Source of the DNA: Pseudarthrobacter sp. BIM B-2242
Lineage (GTDB): Bacteria; Actinomycetota; Actinomycetes; Actinomycetales; Micrococcaceae
Direction of reading: 5' to 3'
Assembly: GCF_014764445.1 (NCBI RefSeq)
Contig: NZ_CP061721.1
Coordinates: 3,906,001 to 3,970,000, forward strand
Length of the DNA stretch: 64,000 nucleotides
Positions within the stretch are counted from its first letter, which is position 1; every line of letters starts with the position of its first letter. Below, in pieces: positions 42,391-51,591 of this stretch. Under the pieces are notes generated by a model, which was not told the DNA's origin, made no database searches, and saw only the letters and a program-made list of their open reading frames with translations. Position numbers and translations under genes: made by a program.

Positions 42391-43062
42391 TCAGGCCGCC
42401 GGGTAGCCTGCGGCGGGCTTGGTCTCGATGTAGTTGATGACCAGGAACTCCCCCGCCGGGACCAGTTCCACATACCAGCGGGTCGGCTTGTCCAGGTCCT
42501 CCCAGCTGCCCTGACCGGCCATCACGGGGCGGTAGACGGCGTCGAACTTCAGGAACGTCCCGCTGTCCGTGGCGCTGGAATCTATCTCCTGGAGGAGTTC
42601 GAACGTCCCGCGCCCGCTTGATTCGGGTTCGGCACGGCGGACGGCCGCGAGGTTCTGCTGGTTCCTAACCTTCACGGAGGCAAAGTATTCCTGCCAGGCC
42701 ACGTCGCTGTGCGTGGTGAACAGGGTGCCCGAATACGCCTCCGCGTTCCTGGCCGCGAGCCTCTCAACGCAGTTTTCCGGGACGGCTGTGCCTGGACTCC
42801 ACGCCGTGACCAGCTCGGAACCGGCGTTGAGCCAGCCGCTGTAGGCGTTCAGGACGCTGCCGATCGTCTCGCGGGGAGTGCCCAGCGGGATACGGACCGG
42901 GGTCAGGTACACCTCGGCAACGAACGGGCACTCGGGCGGCAATACGGACACGGGACTGGCCGGCGCGATGTCCGGCAATGGCGTCGGCGACGGGAACAGG
43001 CTGCAGCCGCTGAGGCCGGCCAGGAGCGCGAGTGCGGCAGCCGCCGTCGTAATTTTCTTCAT
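42391..43062 (-). CDS. secreted lipoprotein of unknown function
   Basis: A 223-residue predicted lipoprotein: MKK start, hydrophobic segment, lipobox LSGC followed by a short Pro-rich segment. The mature domain has conserved-looking cysteines (PPECPFV and PENCVERL) that may form a disulfide. No family recognised. The ATG at 43062 follows GGGGGA; an earlier ATG five codons upstream is less likely. Confidence 0.7.
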   Translation of the reverse strand: MKKITTAAAALALLAGLSGCSLFPSPTPLPDIAPASPVSVLPPECPFVAEVYLTPVRIPLGTPRETIGSVLNAYSGWLNAGSELVTAWSPGTAVPENCVERLAARNAEAYSGTLFTTHSDVAWQEYFASVKVRNQQNLAAVRRAEPESSGRGTFELLQEIDSSATDSGTFLKFDAVYRPVMAGQGSWEDLDKPTRWYVELVPAGEFLVINYIETKPAAGYPAA

Positions 43063-43131
43063 CTTGTATCCCCCCATACCGCCGCCGCGTCCGGACGACG
43101 CTGACCAGCCTACCCCTGCCGGGAGTGCGGG

Positions 43132-43178
43132 AAGTGAGAGAGCGTCTGCCAAAAACCCGCATTAAGTGAGAGAGCGTC
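43132..43178. repeat. 15-bp direct repeat between lipoprotein gene and modC
   Basis: Two identical copies of AAGTGAGAGAGCGTC at 43132-43146 and 43164-43178, 32 bases apart, in the gap after modC. Confidence 0.65.
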
Positions 43179-43183
43179 GGTGG

Positions 43184-44248
43184 TTAGGCGGGGTAGATGG
43201 CCACGGCACCGGCCTTGATCACGAAGTACACGCGCATCCCTGGCGCGAGCCCCAGATCGGCGGCGGCCTCCGGCGTGATGTCCGCACTCAGCTGCCCGCT
43301 CTCGCCCCCGCGGACGCGGACCTGGTCCCCGTGCGGCTCCAGGTCCGTGATGGTCACCGGGAAGGCATTGCGCGGGCTGCCGTGCGCTTCGGACAGGAAA
43401 ACGGAAACGGCCGACGGCGGGAAGACCGCCACCCCAGGCAGTCCGGCGGGCAGGGGGCCGGGAAGGTCGCGGTGCTGTCCGTAGAGGCTCAGCCCGCCGG
43501 CCTGAAGGCCGTGTTCCGTGACCTCGCCGGCCAGAAAGTTGAGCCCGGCGAGCCCGGCGGCGAACCGGCTGCGCGGCCGCTGCAGGATCTCCCGGGTGGG
43601 GCCTTCCTCGCTGATCCGGCCGTTCTCCAGGATCACCACACGGTCGGCCAGCATCAGGGCATCGAGGACGTCGTGCGTGATGATGATGGCCCGGCGGCCG
43701 GCCAAGACGCGTTTGAGCAGGCGCCGGAGCAGCGGCGCGGCGTGGATGTCCAGTGCGGCCATCGGCTCATCCAGCAGCAGGAGCCCGGGGTCCGCGGCAA
43801 GCGCCCGGGCGACTGCCACGCGCTGCGCCTGGCCGCCGGACAGCTCCGCCGGGCGCCGGGCCTGGAGGTCTGTCGCCTCCACCTCAGCCAGCCACCGCAG
43901 CGCTGCTTCCCTGGCTTCGAGTTTGGAATAGCCGGCGCTCCGGGGCCCGAACGCCACGTTGTCCAGCACGTTCAGGTGCGGGAACAGCAGGGGCTCCTGG
44001 GCCAGGAGGGCGGTGCCGCGGTGATGCGGCGCGGCCCACGTGCCGCGGCCGGCGCTGAGGTCAAAGAGGCTTTTGCCGTCCAACTCCGCCTTGCCTGAGT
44101 CCGGGTGCAGCAGACCCGCAATGACGTTCAGGAGCGTGGACTTGCCCGCGCCGTTGGCTCCCATCACGGCCACCGTCTCGGCCGGTCCGACGCTGAGGGA
44201 CACGTCGAAACCCCGCTGGTCCACGGCAGCCTGAACCCGGAACGTCAC
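43184..44248 (-). CDS. modC: molybdate ABC transporter ATP-binding protein
   Basis: A 354-residue ABC ATPase with Walker [10 protein letters not shown], signature [16 protein letters not shown], Walker [12 protein letters not shown] and a C-terminal TOBE (molybdate-binding) domain from about residue 290. It energises molybdate import through ModB. The start overlaps the modB stop (ATGA). Last gene of the operon, followed by a short direct repeat. Confidence 0.93.
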   Translation of the reverse strand: MTFRVQAAVDQRGFDVSLSVGPAETVAVMGANGAGKSTLLNVIAGLLHPDSGKAELDGKSLFDLSAGRGTWAAPHHRGTALLAQEPLLFPHLNVLDNVAFGPRSAGYSKLEAREAALRWLAEVEATDLQARRPAELSGGQAQRVAVARALAADPGLLLLDEPMAALDIHAAPLLRRLLKRVLAGRRAIIITHDVLDALMLADRVVILENGRISEEGPTREILQRPRSRFAAGLAGLNFLAGEVTEHGLQAGGLSLYGQHRDLPGPLPAGLPGVAVFPPSAVSVFLSEAHGSPRNAFPVTITDLEPHGDQVRVRGGESGQLSADITPEAAADLGLAPGMRVYFVIKAGAVAIYPA

Positions 44249-45111
44249 CGGACCGCACCGCTCGTGGCGGGCGCCGGCGTCGTACTCTCCGCGCTGACGG
44301 GCCTGCCCGCGCGGGGGCTGCGGTACGCGAGCGCCACCACGGCGACGGCCACCGCGACGAGGACCAGGGAAAGCGCGACGGCGGCATCGGCGTCCGTTTC
44401 GCGCTGCAGGTAGATTTCCAGCGGCAGGGTCCGGGTCACCCCCTGCAGGCTGCCCGCGAACGTGAGGGTGGCGCCGAATTCGCCGAGGCTGCGCGCGAAT
44501 GAAAGGACGGCCCCCGACGCGAGTCCGGGCAGCACCAGCGGAAGCGTCACCCGGCGAAGGACGGTGCCGGGACCGGCGCCGAGCGTGGCGGCCACGGCTT
44601 CGTATTTGGCCCCGGCGATGCGCAGCGCACCTTCGAGGCTGACCACCAGGAACGGCAGCGCCACAAAGGTCTGGGCGAGCACCACGGCTGTGGTGGAGAA
44701 AGCGATTTGAAGGCCGGCCACCTCCAGCGTTTTACCCAGCAGGCCCTGCCGGCCGAACGTGTACAGCAGCGCGATGCCGCCCACCACCGGCGGGAGGACC
44801 AGCGGCAGGAGGACCAGCGAGCGCAGGACCCGCTGGCCCGGGAAACTGCCGCGGGCCAGCACCAGTGCGAGCGGGACACCCAGGACGATGCACAGCACGG
44901 TGCTTGCCGCCGAGGTGCGCAGGCTCAGGCCCAGCGCTGTCAGCGAGGATTCCGACGTGACCAGCGGGATGAAGTTGGCCCAGTTGACCTTCGCCACCAT
45001 GGCCGCCAGCGGAAGCACCACGAGCAGCGCCCCGGCTCCCGCGACGGCGTAGATCCAGCCTGGAATGCCGGTGTAGGTAACCGCTTTGCGGGCCGTCATG
45101 GCACGCCTCAC
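44245..45111 (-). CDS. modB: molybdate ABC transporter permease
   Basis: A 288-residue membrane permease with about five to six helices and the EAA-like loop [23 protein letters not shown], typical of ModB/CysT-type transporters. GTG at 45111 overlaps the modA stop (GTGA) and suggests coupling; ATG at 45099 is an alternative start four codons later. The C-terminal tail is Ala/Pro-rich. Confidence 0.92.
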   Translation of the reverse strand: MRRAMTARKAVTYTGIPGWIYAVAGAGALLVVLPLAAMVAKVNWANFIPLVTSESSLTALGLSLRTSAASTVLCIVLGVPLALVLARGSFPGQRVLRSLVLLPLVLPPVVGGIALLYTFGRQGLLGKTLEVAGLQIAFSTTAVVLAQTFVALPFLVVSLEGALRIAGAKYEAVAATLGAGPGTVLRRVTLPLVLPGLASGAVLSFARSLGEFGATLTFAGSLQGVTRTLPLEIYLQRETDADAAVALSLVLVAVAVAVVALAYRSPRAGRPVSAESTTPAPATSGAVR

Positions 45112-45905
45112 GGTTTGCCGAAACCGGCTGCAGCCAAGGCCGCCTGGCCTTCGGGGCCGCGGACGAACTCCACAAACGCGTCCGCCGCGGGTTTGTTCCG
45201 GGCGCCCTTCACGGCGGCGATGGGGTACGTGTTGACGGCGTTGGCTGCCTCCGGGAACGGGATCTCCTCCGCCTTGTCGCCGGCGGTTTTAGCGTCGGTG
45301 ACATAGACGAGCCCGGCATCGGCCTCCCCCGAGGTGACCTTGCCCAGGACGTCGGTGACCGAGGATTCCTCACTGACCGGACGGAGGGTGGTGCCGGTTT
45401 CCTGCTCGATGGCGTTGGCGGCAGCACCGCAGGGAACCTGGCTTGCGCAGGCCACTACTTTGACGCCGGCCTTGGCGAGGTCTCTGAAGCCGGTGATGCC
45501 GGCCGGGTTGCCGGGCGGGACCACGACGGTCAGGGTGTTGGTGGCAAAGTTCCCGGGTTCGCCGTCCGCCAGCCCCTCCCCCTGCAGCTTGTCCATGTTC
45601 CGGGTGTCCGCGGAGGCGAAGACGTCGGCCGGGGCACCTTGGCTGATCTGGGTGACGAGGTCCGCCGAGCCGGCGAAGCTGAGGGTGACGTTCGTTCCCG
45701 GGTTGTCCGCCTCGAACTTTCCGGCCAGGACCGTAAAGGCTCCCTTGAGGGAGGCGGCCGCGAACACGGTGAGCGTTTTTCGCTGACTTGCCGCGCCGCC
45801 GTCGCCCGTTCCCCCCTGGCCGGCTGTTCCCCCCTGGCCCGCCGGGGCGCACGCGGCGAGCACCAGACCCAGGGCAGCCAGGGCAGCGGCCGCGGCGCGC
45901 TTCAT
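45108..45905 (-). CDS. modA: molybdate ABC transporter substrate-binding lipoprotein
   Basis: A 265-residue extracellular binding lipoprotein. Signal peptide with lipobox VLAAC (Cys19), then a Gly/Thr/Gln-rich linker ([15 protein letters not shown]) and the periplasmic-binding fold of ModA ([41 protein letters not shown]). These are the usual oxyanion-contacting regions. The start overlaps the stop of the upstream TOBE regulator gene (ATGA). Confidence 0.94.
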   Translation of the reverse strand: MKRAAAAALAALGLVLAACAPAGQGGTAGQGGTGDGGAASQRKTLTVFAAASLKGAFTVLAGKFEADNPGTNVTLSFAGSADLVTQISQGAPADVFASADTRNMDKLQGEGLADGEPGNFATNTLTVVVPPGNPAGITGFRDLAKAGVKVVACASQVPCGAAANAIEQETGTTLRPVSEESSVTDVLGKVTSGEADAGLVYVTDAKTAGDKAEEIPFPEAANAVNTYPIAAVKGARNKPAADAFVEFVRGPEGQAALAAAGFGKP

Positions 45906-46312
45906 GCGGAGCCCTTGCCGTGCGGGGTTTCGATGATGACGGTGGTGGCCTTGACCACCGCGGTGGCCACGGAGCCGAGTTCCAGGCCGAGGTCGCGGAC
46001 CGCTTCGCTGCTCATGAGTGAAACCACCCGGAACGGGCCGCACTGAAGCTCCACTTGCGCCATGACTTTGTCCGCAGTGATGCCCGTGACCAGCCCGACG
46101 AACCGGTTGCGCGCGGAACTGCCGCTGCGGTGCGGATCGTCGGGAAGCTGGGCGAGCTTCTGCGCGTGCCTGGCCAGTTCCAAGCCGTCCACTGCCAGGC
46201 GGCCGGCGTCGTCCTTTATGGCGGTGAGGCTGCCGTTGTCCGTCCAGCGCCTGATGGTGTCATCGCTGACGCCGAGGAACCGGGCCGCTTCGGAAACGCG
46301 AATCGTGGGCAT
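45902..46312 (-). CDS. TOBE-domain molybdate-responsive DNA-binding protein
   Basis: A 136-residue protein. Residues 1-50 form an excisionase/MerR-like helix-turn-helix (TIRVSEAARFLGVSDDTIRRWTDNG). Residues about 70-136 form a single Mop/TOBE domain (NRFVGLVTGITADKVMAQVELQCGPFRVVSLMSSEAV). This fusion is common ahead of actinobacterial mod genes and probably senses molybdate or molybdopterin to control them. First gene of the mod operon, coupled to modA. Confidence 0.9.
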   Translation of the reverse strand: MPTIRVSEAARFLGVSDDTIRRWTDNGSLTAIKDDAGRLAVDGLELARHAQKLAQLPDDPHRSGSSARNRFVGLVTGITADKVMAQVELQCGPFRVVSLMSSEAVRDLGLELGSVATAVVKATTVIIETPHGKGSA

Positions 46313-46346
46313 TTGCCCATAATAGTCCGCATTTGCGGCTTCTTCC

Positions 46347-47915
46347 CTAGGTGAGGCTCTCCGGAAGGTGTTCCGGTCCTGGCGGGAGGTCTCTGTTGGC
46401 CGGGCCATGGATGACGGTGCCGTCAACGGCGAAGCGGGAACCGTGGCAGGGGCAGTCCCAGGTGGTGTCGGCAGGGTTGAACTCGACCGTGCAGCCAAGA
46501 TGGGTGCAGATGGCGGACAGGGAATGGATGATTCCGTCGGCGTCTTTGTAGACGGCGGTACTTTTGCCTGCAACGTCAAGGACCGTTCCCTCGCCGGGGG
46601 CCAGCGTGATCCGGTCCGGTGTCACCGGGCTGGCTTCCCCGGACTGGTTCGTGTCGTTTTCCGCTCCGGCAACGTCTTCCGGGGAGGCTGTGCCTTCCGC
46701 GGTGGCAGGGCTGTCCGGCGTTGCCCGGTTGCTGTCGAACACCGCGGCCCAGGGGTTAACCCTCCCGCTGATGGTGTCGGCCAGCATGAGGGCGGCAGCT
46801 GTTCCATTGGTCAGGCCCCATTTGCGCAGCCCGGTGATGACGTACACGTGCCGGGCATCGGCGGACATCAGCCCGACGTAGGGCAGCCCGTCCACCGGCA
46901 TGTTGTCCTGGGTTGACCACCGGTAGGCGACGTTGTTCACGCCGAGCCTGTCACGGGCGAAGGCGGCCAGCCTGTTGTACCGGCCGGCGGTGTCGCCCGC
47001 CTCGGACACGGGATGGCCTTCGCCGCCCACCAGCACGTAATTCCGGCCGCCGGCACCGACGTCGGCGCTGACAGTAAGGATGGAACGCATCGGTTCGTCC
47101 ACGCTGATGAACGTAGCGTCCAGCGGCGGGCCGTCCACACGTCCGGCGACGATGTAGGAACGGTGCGGCCGGCACCGTGAGCCGAAGGCGTCGTCGCCGA
47201 ACGGCACGTTTGTGGCGACGATGATGTCCCGCGCACGCACGCTGCCGCCCTCGGTGTCCACCACGCCCGGGCCGGCGTCGTGAACCTGCAGCGCGCGGGT
47301 CTGCTCGAAAACGAAGCTGCCGTCGCCGTGGACCGCGCGGGCCAGGCCCTGGAGGTACTTGACCGCATGGATCTGTGCCTGCCCGTCGAAACGGACCGCG
47401 CCCTTGACCGGGAACGGCAAAGGCACGTCCGTGGTGAACGCCGAGGGAAGGCCCAGGCGTGCGGCGAGGGCGGCTTCGGCACGGACACGCTCCAGGGCGT
47501 CGTCGGTTTCGGCGTAGGTGTAATTGCTGACCACGTGAAGGTCACAGTCGATGCCCTCCTCAGCCACCACCCGCTGTATGTGGCCGATCGCCGCCTGGTT
47601 GGCCTCGCCGTAGACGCGCGCCGTCCCGGTGCCGTGGATGCGGTCAAGCTCGGTGTAGGCAAGCCGGTGCAGGGAGGTGACCTTGCCGGTGGTGTGGCCG
47701 GTGACACCGGTTCCGACGCGGGCCGCCTCGATGACCGCGACGGTTCGCCCGGCCCGTTTGAGCGCCAGCGCGGCCGTCAGCCCTGCGATGCCGGCCCCGA
47801 TCACCGCTACATCCGCCTCCAGATCCCTGTCTAGAGCCGGATAGCCGGTGTCCTCCGCGGAAGCGAGCCAGAGGGATTCCGGTTCCCCTTCGAGGTCACC
47901 GCCTGGTGCGTCCAT
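46347..47915 (-). CDS. FAD-dependent oxidoreductase with C-terminal Rieske domain
   Basis: A 522-residue protein. The N-terminal DAO-type FAD domain has VIGAGIAGLTAALALKRAG and a VAVIEA strand. The middle is a substrate-binding domain ending at YVITGLRKWGLTNG. The C-terminal ~60 residues are a Rieske [2Fe-2S] centre with C470-x-H472 and C488-x-x-H491. The architecture matches a widespread family of unknown substrate. The ATG at 47915 has GGGAGG upstream. It ends 34 bases before the mod regulator on the same strand, so read-through into mod genes is possible. Confidence 0.9.
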   Translation of the reverse strand: MDAPGGDLEGEPESLWLASAEDTGYPALDRDLEADVAVIGAGIAGLTAALALKRAGRTVAVIEAARVGTGVTGHTTGKVTSLHRLAYTELDRIHGTGTARVYGEANQAAIGHIQRVVAEEGIDCDLHVVSNYTYAETDDALERVRAEAALAARLGLPSAFTTDVPLPFPVKGAVRFDGQAQIHAVKYLQGLARAVHGDGSFVFEQTRALQVHDAGPGVVDTEGGSVRARDIIVATNVPFGDDAFGSRCRPHRSYIVAGRVDGPPLDATFISVDEPMRSILTVSADVGAGGRNYVLVGGEGHPVSEAGDTAGRYNRLAAFARDRLGVNNVAYRWSTQDNMPVDGLPYVGLMSADARHVYVITGLRKWGLTNGTAAALMLADTISGRVNPWAAVFDSNRATPDSPATAEGTASPEDVAGAENDTNQSGEASPVTPDRITLAPGEGTVLDVAGKSTAVYKDADGIIHSLSAICTHLGCTVEFNPADTTWDCPCHGSRFAVDGTVIHGPANRDLPPGPEHLPESLT

Positions 47916-48106
47916 CTCAACCTCCCGATGCCCGTGGGCGCCTGGCCATAGGTGCTGATCATCCCCCGTCCCCGGCGGAATATCAACGCTTCCGGCACGC
48001 TTCACGCTGCGGAGTAACCGCAGGTCAGCGGATGACTATAGAAACTTCCCGGGCGGCCGTCCTACGCTATGGGGAGGGGAGGGGCCGCAGTCGCTGAGGA
48101 GCGTTT

Positions 48107-49444
48107 GTGATGAAGTGGGTTAAGCCTGACAGCCCCGATTTTGACCAGGCCCGCAAGGTCTTCAACGCCATGATAGACAGGCGCCCGGCCATCATCGCCC
48201 AGTGCTCCAACGACGAAGACGTGGCCGAGGCCCTCTTATACGGCCGCGGCATTTCCCTCCCGATTGCCGTCCGGGCCGGCGGGCACTCGGTGGCGGGCAT
48301 GTCCACGAACGACGGCGGCCTGGTGATCGACGTCCGGCCCATGAAATCGATCGACGTGGACCCGGAGTCCGGCATCGTCACCGCGGGTGCGGGCGTCACC
48401 TGGGGCGAGTTCGACCGCGCCACCCAGGAGCACGCGCTTGCGGTCACCGGCGGGCGCGCGTCCACCACCGGCATCGCCGGTTTCACGCTGGGCGGCGGAT
48501 CGGGCTGGCTGGAACGCTCCTACGGCTTCGCCTGCGACAGCCTCGTCTCGGTGAACCTGGTGACGGCCGACGGCGACAGGGTCACCGCGAGTGCCACACA
48601 GAATCCGGAGCTCTTCTGGGCCCTGCACGGCGGCGGCGGGAACTTCGGTGTGGCCACGTCCTTCACGTTCCAGGCGCACCGCCTGAGCCCCGTGGTGCAT
48701 GCCGGGATGTGGCTGTGGCCCGGCGAGGAGGCCCGGGATGTCTCGCGTGCGTTCCGCGACCTGGCCCTCGCGGCACCGGACGGCGTGGGCTTGGGGCTCC
48801 TCTACGTGACCGCACCCGCCGAACCCTTTGTGCCGGAGCGGATGGTCGGAAAGATGGCCCCGCTCATCGTTTACGTCTACGCCGGAGATCCCGAGGAAGG
48901 CTCCGAACACGCCAGGCCGTTCCGCGAACTCGGCCCGGCCATCGACCTGGTAAGTGACACACCCTACGCAGACTTCAACGGCTCCCTGGATGACCCGCCG
49001 GACCACTACAACTACTGGAGCGCGGACTATCACGACGAACTGCCCGATGCCGCCCTGGACCTCTTTGTGGACTCGGCCCGGAACCTCCCCGATGCCACCT
49101 CACAGCAGCTGATCGCCCGCTGGGGCGGCGCCGTAGGCGGTAACGCGGCCGCGGCCACTCCGCTGATCAACCGCAATGCCGCCTGGGTCAGCCATCCATA
49201 CGGCATCTCCCCCACACCCGAAGAAGGCCAGCGGGCCAAGGCCTGGGTAAAGGATTTCCGCGAGAAAATCGCACCCTATGCCACCGGCGGGGTGTGGCTG
49301 AACTTCATCGGCAACGAGGGGCAGGACCGGATCCGGGCCGCCTTCGGCAACGGCAATTATGCACGGCTGGCCAGGGTCAAGCGCGACTTCGACCCCAAGA
49401 ACGTGTTCCAAGGCAACCAGAACATCCTCCCGGCGGGCTCCTGA
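48107..49444 (+). CDS. FAD-binding oxidoreductase (berberine-bridge-enzyme type)
   Basis: A 445-residue flavoenzyme with a PCMH FAD-binding domain. AGGHSVAG has the histidine (about residue 60) that usually forms a covalent FAD link, followed by VTWGEFDRATQEHALAVTGG and TTGIAGFTLGGGSGWLERSYG. The C-terminal BBE segment (NYARLARVKRDFDPKNVFQGNQNI) closes the protein. Related enzymes oxidise sugars or alkaloid-like alcohols; substrate unknown. GTG at 48107 and ATG at 48110 are adjacent alternatives behind GAGGAG. Confidence 0.9.
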   Translation: MMKWVKPDSPDFDQARKVFNAMIDRRPAIIAQCSNDEDVAEALLYGRGISLPIAVRAGGHSVAGMSTNDGGLVIDVRPMKSIDVDPESGIVTAGAGVTWGEFDRATQEHALAVTGGRASTTGIAGFTLGGGSGWLERSYGFACDSLVSVNLVTADGDRVTASATQNPELFWALHGGGGNFGVATSFTFQAHRLSPVVHAGMWLWPGEEARDVSRAFRDLALAAPDGVGLGLLYVTAPAEPFVPERMVGKMAPLIVYVYAGDPEEGSEHARPFRELGPAIDLVSDTPYADFNGSLDDPPDHYNYWSADYHDELPDAALDLFVDSARNLPDATSQQLIARWGGAVGGNAAAATPLINRNAAWVSHPYGISPTPEEGQRAKAWVKDFREKIAPYATGGVWLNFIGNEGQDRIRAAFGNGNYARLARVKRDFDPKNVFQGNQNILPAGS

Positions 49445-49509
49445 TCCTGTGTTTCCCTTTCGTGCCCGTGCGTTCCAGCCCGCAGACCGGCCCGAACTAG
49501 ACTTCCTTC

Positions 49510-50379
49510 ATGGCGATTTACCTGGATCCGCCCCTGTGGCCTGCCCACGACACCCACTTTTCGCACCTTATCTCGGACACCTCGCTGACGGAGCTGCACG
49601 CCTTTGCGGCAGCGGCCGGCATCCCGGAGCGGGCGTTCGACGGCGACCATTACGACGTCCCCGAGCGTCGGTTTGATGACCTTGTGGCCGCGGGCGCCAT
49701 CCCCGTCGAGGCCCGGATCCTGGTCCGCAGGCTGATCGCCAGCGGGCTCCGCATCCCCGCCCGGCAGCGAAGCAAATCCTTGAAACTGCCGCTCCTGAAC
49801 CGGTGGGAAAGCATCATGCCCGGCCACGATGCCCTCTTCCTGGACCTGCTGGACCGGTGGGGCGAAGATCACCGCAAGTACCACGGCCGCACCCACCTCC
49901 TGGCTGTGCTCGAGGCCCTGGACCTGCTCACCGATCCCGCCGACCCGCCGCGCACCGTGCTGCTGGCAGCCTGGTTCCACGATGCCGTCTACCGCGGGAT
50001 CGCAGGCCAGGACGAGGAAGAATCGGCCCGGCTGGCCGAGGACCGGCTGGCTGACGCGGGGCTTCCGCCGGCCGAGGTGGAGGAAGTGGCCCGGCTGGTT
50101 CGGCTGACCTCTGATCACCAACCGGAAGCAGGGGACGACGACGGCGCCCTCCTGTGCGACGCGGACCTCTCGGTCCTCGGCGGCGAGCCTGAGCCGTACG
50201 CCCGGTATGTGGCGGCCGTCCGGGAAGACTACGCACACATCGGCGACGCAGACTTCGCGGCGGGACGCGCCGCCGTCGTACGCCGGCTGCTGGCACTGGA
50301 CCCGCTCTTCCACACCGCGCGGGCCCGGGATCTGTGGCTGGATGCTGCCCGCCGGAACCTACAGGGCGAGCTGGCCTAA
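49510..50379 (+). CDS. DUF4031-HD domain fusion protein
   Basis: A 289-residue protein. The first ~80 residues are DUF4031 (YLDPPLWPAHDTHFSHLISD, then GDHYDVPERRFDDLVAAGA). Residues about 100-289 are an HD-type metal-dependent phosphohydrolase domain (HRKYHGRTHLLAVLEAL, AAWFHDAVYRG, LLCDADLSVLGGEP). A role in nucleotide metabolism is likely but the substrate is unknown. TAGACT ends six bases before the ATG, with no ribosome site, suggesting leaderless translation. Confidence 0.85.
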   Translation: MAIYLDPPLWPAHDTHFSHLISDTSLTELHAFAAAAGIPERAFDGDHYDVPERRFDDLVAAGAIPVEARILVRRLIASGLRIPARQRSKSLKLPLLNRWESIMPGHDALFLDLLDRWGEDHRKYHGRTHLLAVLEALDLLTDPADPPRTVLLAAWFHDAVYRGIAGQDEEESARLAEDRLADAGLPPAEVEEVARLVRLTSDHQPEAGDDDGALLCDADLSVLGGEPEPYARYVAAVREDYAHIGDADFAAGRAAVVRRLLALDPLFHTARARDLWLDAARRNLQGELA

Positions 50380-50418
50380 GCGTCGCACGTCCGGACGGCA
50401 ACGCGTGCTGCGCGCCGG

Positions 50419-50820
50419 CTAGCGGTACGCGGTAATGAACGGCGTGTTGGCGGGCACAATCTGTTTGCCCAGCGGCATCAGGCTCACCGGAATGAGCTTC
50501 AGGTTGGCGATGGCCAGCGGGATGCCGATGATGGTGATGGCCATGGCGAAGGCCGTGACCACATGGCCGATCGCGATCCAGATGCCCGCCACCAGCAGCC
50601 AGATGACGTTGCCCACGAGCGAGAAGACGCCGTTACCGCCGGGCTTGTCCACCACCATGCGTCCGAACGGCCAAAGCGTGTACGCCGCAATCCGGAAGGA
50701 GGCGATGCCCCACGGGATGGTCACAATGAGCAGGCAGCAGATGATGCCGGCCAGGAAGTAGCCCAAGGCTAGCCACAGTCCGCCGAAAACCAGCCAGATG
50801 ATGTTGAGCAGTGTCTTCAT
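50419..50820 (-). CDS. YccF domain inner membrane protein
   Basis: A 133-residue membrane protein with the duplicated YccF motif: LNIIWLVFGGLWLALGYFLAG...WGIASFRIAAYTLWPFG and GNVIWLLVAGIWIAIGHVVTA...GIPLAIANLKLIPVSLMPLG. About four helices. Function unknown across the family. The ATG at 50820 matches the family start; a longer upstream extension is not hydrophobic. Confidence 0.88.
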   Translation of the reverse strand: MKTLLNIIWLVFGGLWLALGYFLAGIICCLLIVTIPWGIASFRIAAYTLWPFGRMVVDKPGGNGVFSLVGNVIWLLVAGIWIAIGHVVTAFAMAITIIGIPLAIANLKLIPVSLMPLGKQIVPANTPFITAYR

Positions 50821-50909
50821 CTGTCCATTGTGCCCCGCGGGGTCCGACAACAACGTAGGGGTCTGCCCTGATTGTGCCCTGAAATCCCGGCCGCGATGGC
50901 CGTGGCGGA

Positions 50910-51509
50910 CTACCCCTTGGCGGCCTTCACGAAAGCGCTGATCTTCTCCACGTCCTTCACCCCACGCGAGGCCTCGACGCCGGAGGAGACGTCCACGCCC
51001 CACGCACCGGAGGCTGCGGCGGCCTCGCGGACATTGTCCGGGCTCAGCCCGCCCGCCAGCAGCCAGTTGCGGCCCTGGAGCTCGGTGACGTCCGCCATGG
51101 AGGCGTAGTCCCAGGTCTCTCCGGAACCGGGGACGGCGGCGTCGATCAGCAGGACGTCCTCGCCCCAGTCGGCGAACGCGTCCGCAGTGGCCGCCATGGT
51201 GACCGCCCGGATCAGCTTCATGCCGGCGTCGTGCACCGTCTTGACGTCTTCAGGGGTGACGTCGCTGTGGAGCTGGATCCACTCGAGTCCGGCGGCGCGG
51301 GCGATTGCAAGGGCGTCGGCCACAGGTTCGTGCCGGAACACTCCGATGGCGGCCACTCCGGCAGGCACGTCGGCCAGGAGGCCGGAAACCTGGGACGGTG
51401 AGACCGCCCGCGGGCTCGCGGTCAGCACAAACCCAACGGCGTCAGCCCCGGCCTCGACGGCAGCGCGGACCGATTCCGATGTACTGAGACCACATATTTT
51501 GACGAACAT
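50910..51509 (-). CDS. trpF: phosphoribosylanthranilate isomerase
   Basis: A 199-residue TIM-barrel enzyme of tryptophan synthesis. The N-terminal FVKICGLS has the catalytic cysteine, ADAVGFVLTASPRAVSP follows, a late IDAAVPGSGETWDYA segment corresponds to the catalytic-aspartate region, and LLAGGLSPDNVREA is the phosphate-binding part. AAGGAG lies upstream of the ATG. It stands alone here without other trp genes, as is common for trpF in actinobacteria. Confidence 0.93.
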   Translation of the reverse strand: MFVKICGLSTSESVRAAVEAGADAVGFVLTASPRAVSPSQVSGLLADVPAGVAAIGVFRHEPVADALAIARAAGLEWIQLHSDVTPEDVKTVHDAGMKLIRAVTMAATADAFADWGEDVLLIDAAVPGSGETWDYASMADVTELQGRNWLLAGGLSPDNVREAAAASGAWGVDVSSGVEASRGVKDVEKISAFVKAAKG

Positions 51510-51591
51510 TCCGGGCTCCTTCAGGCTGTCTTCGCAGTGTCCCCCGGGAGGACACTAGCAGGGAATAGGGGCCGCGCCGAGAGGTGCTGCC

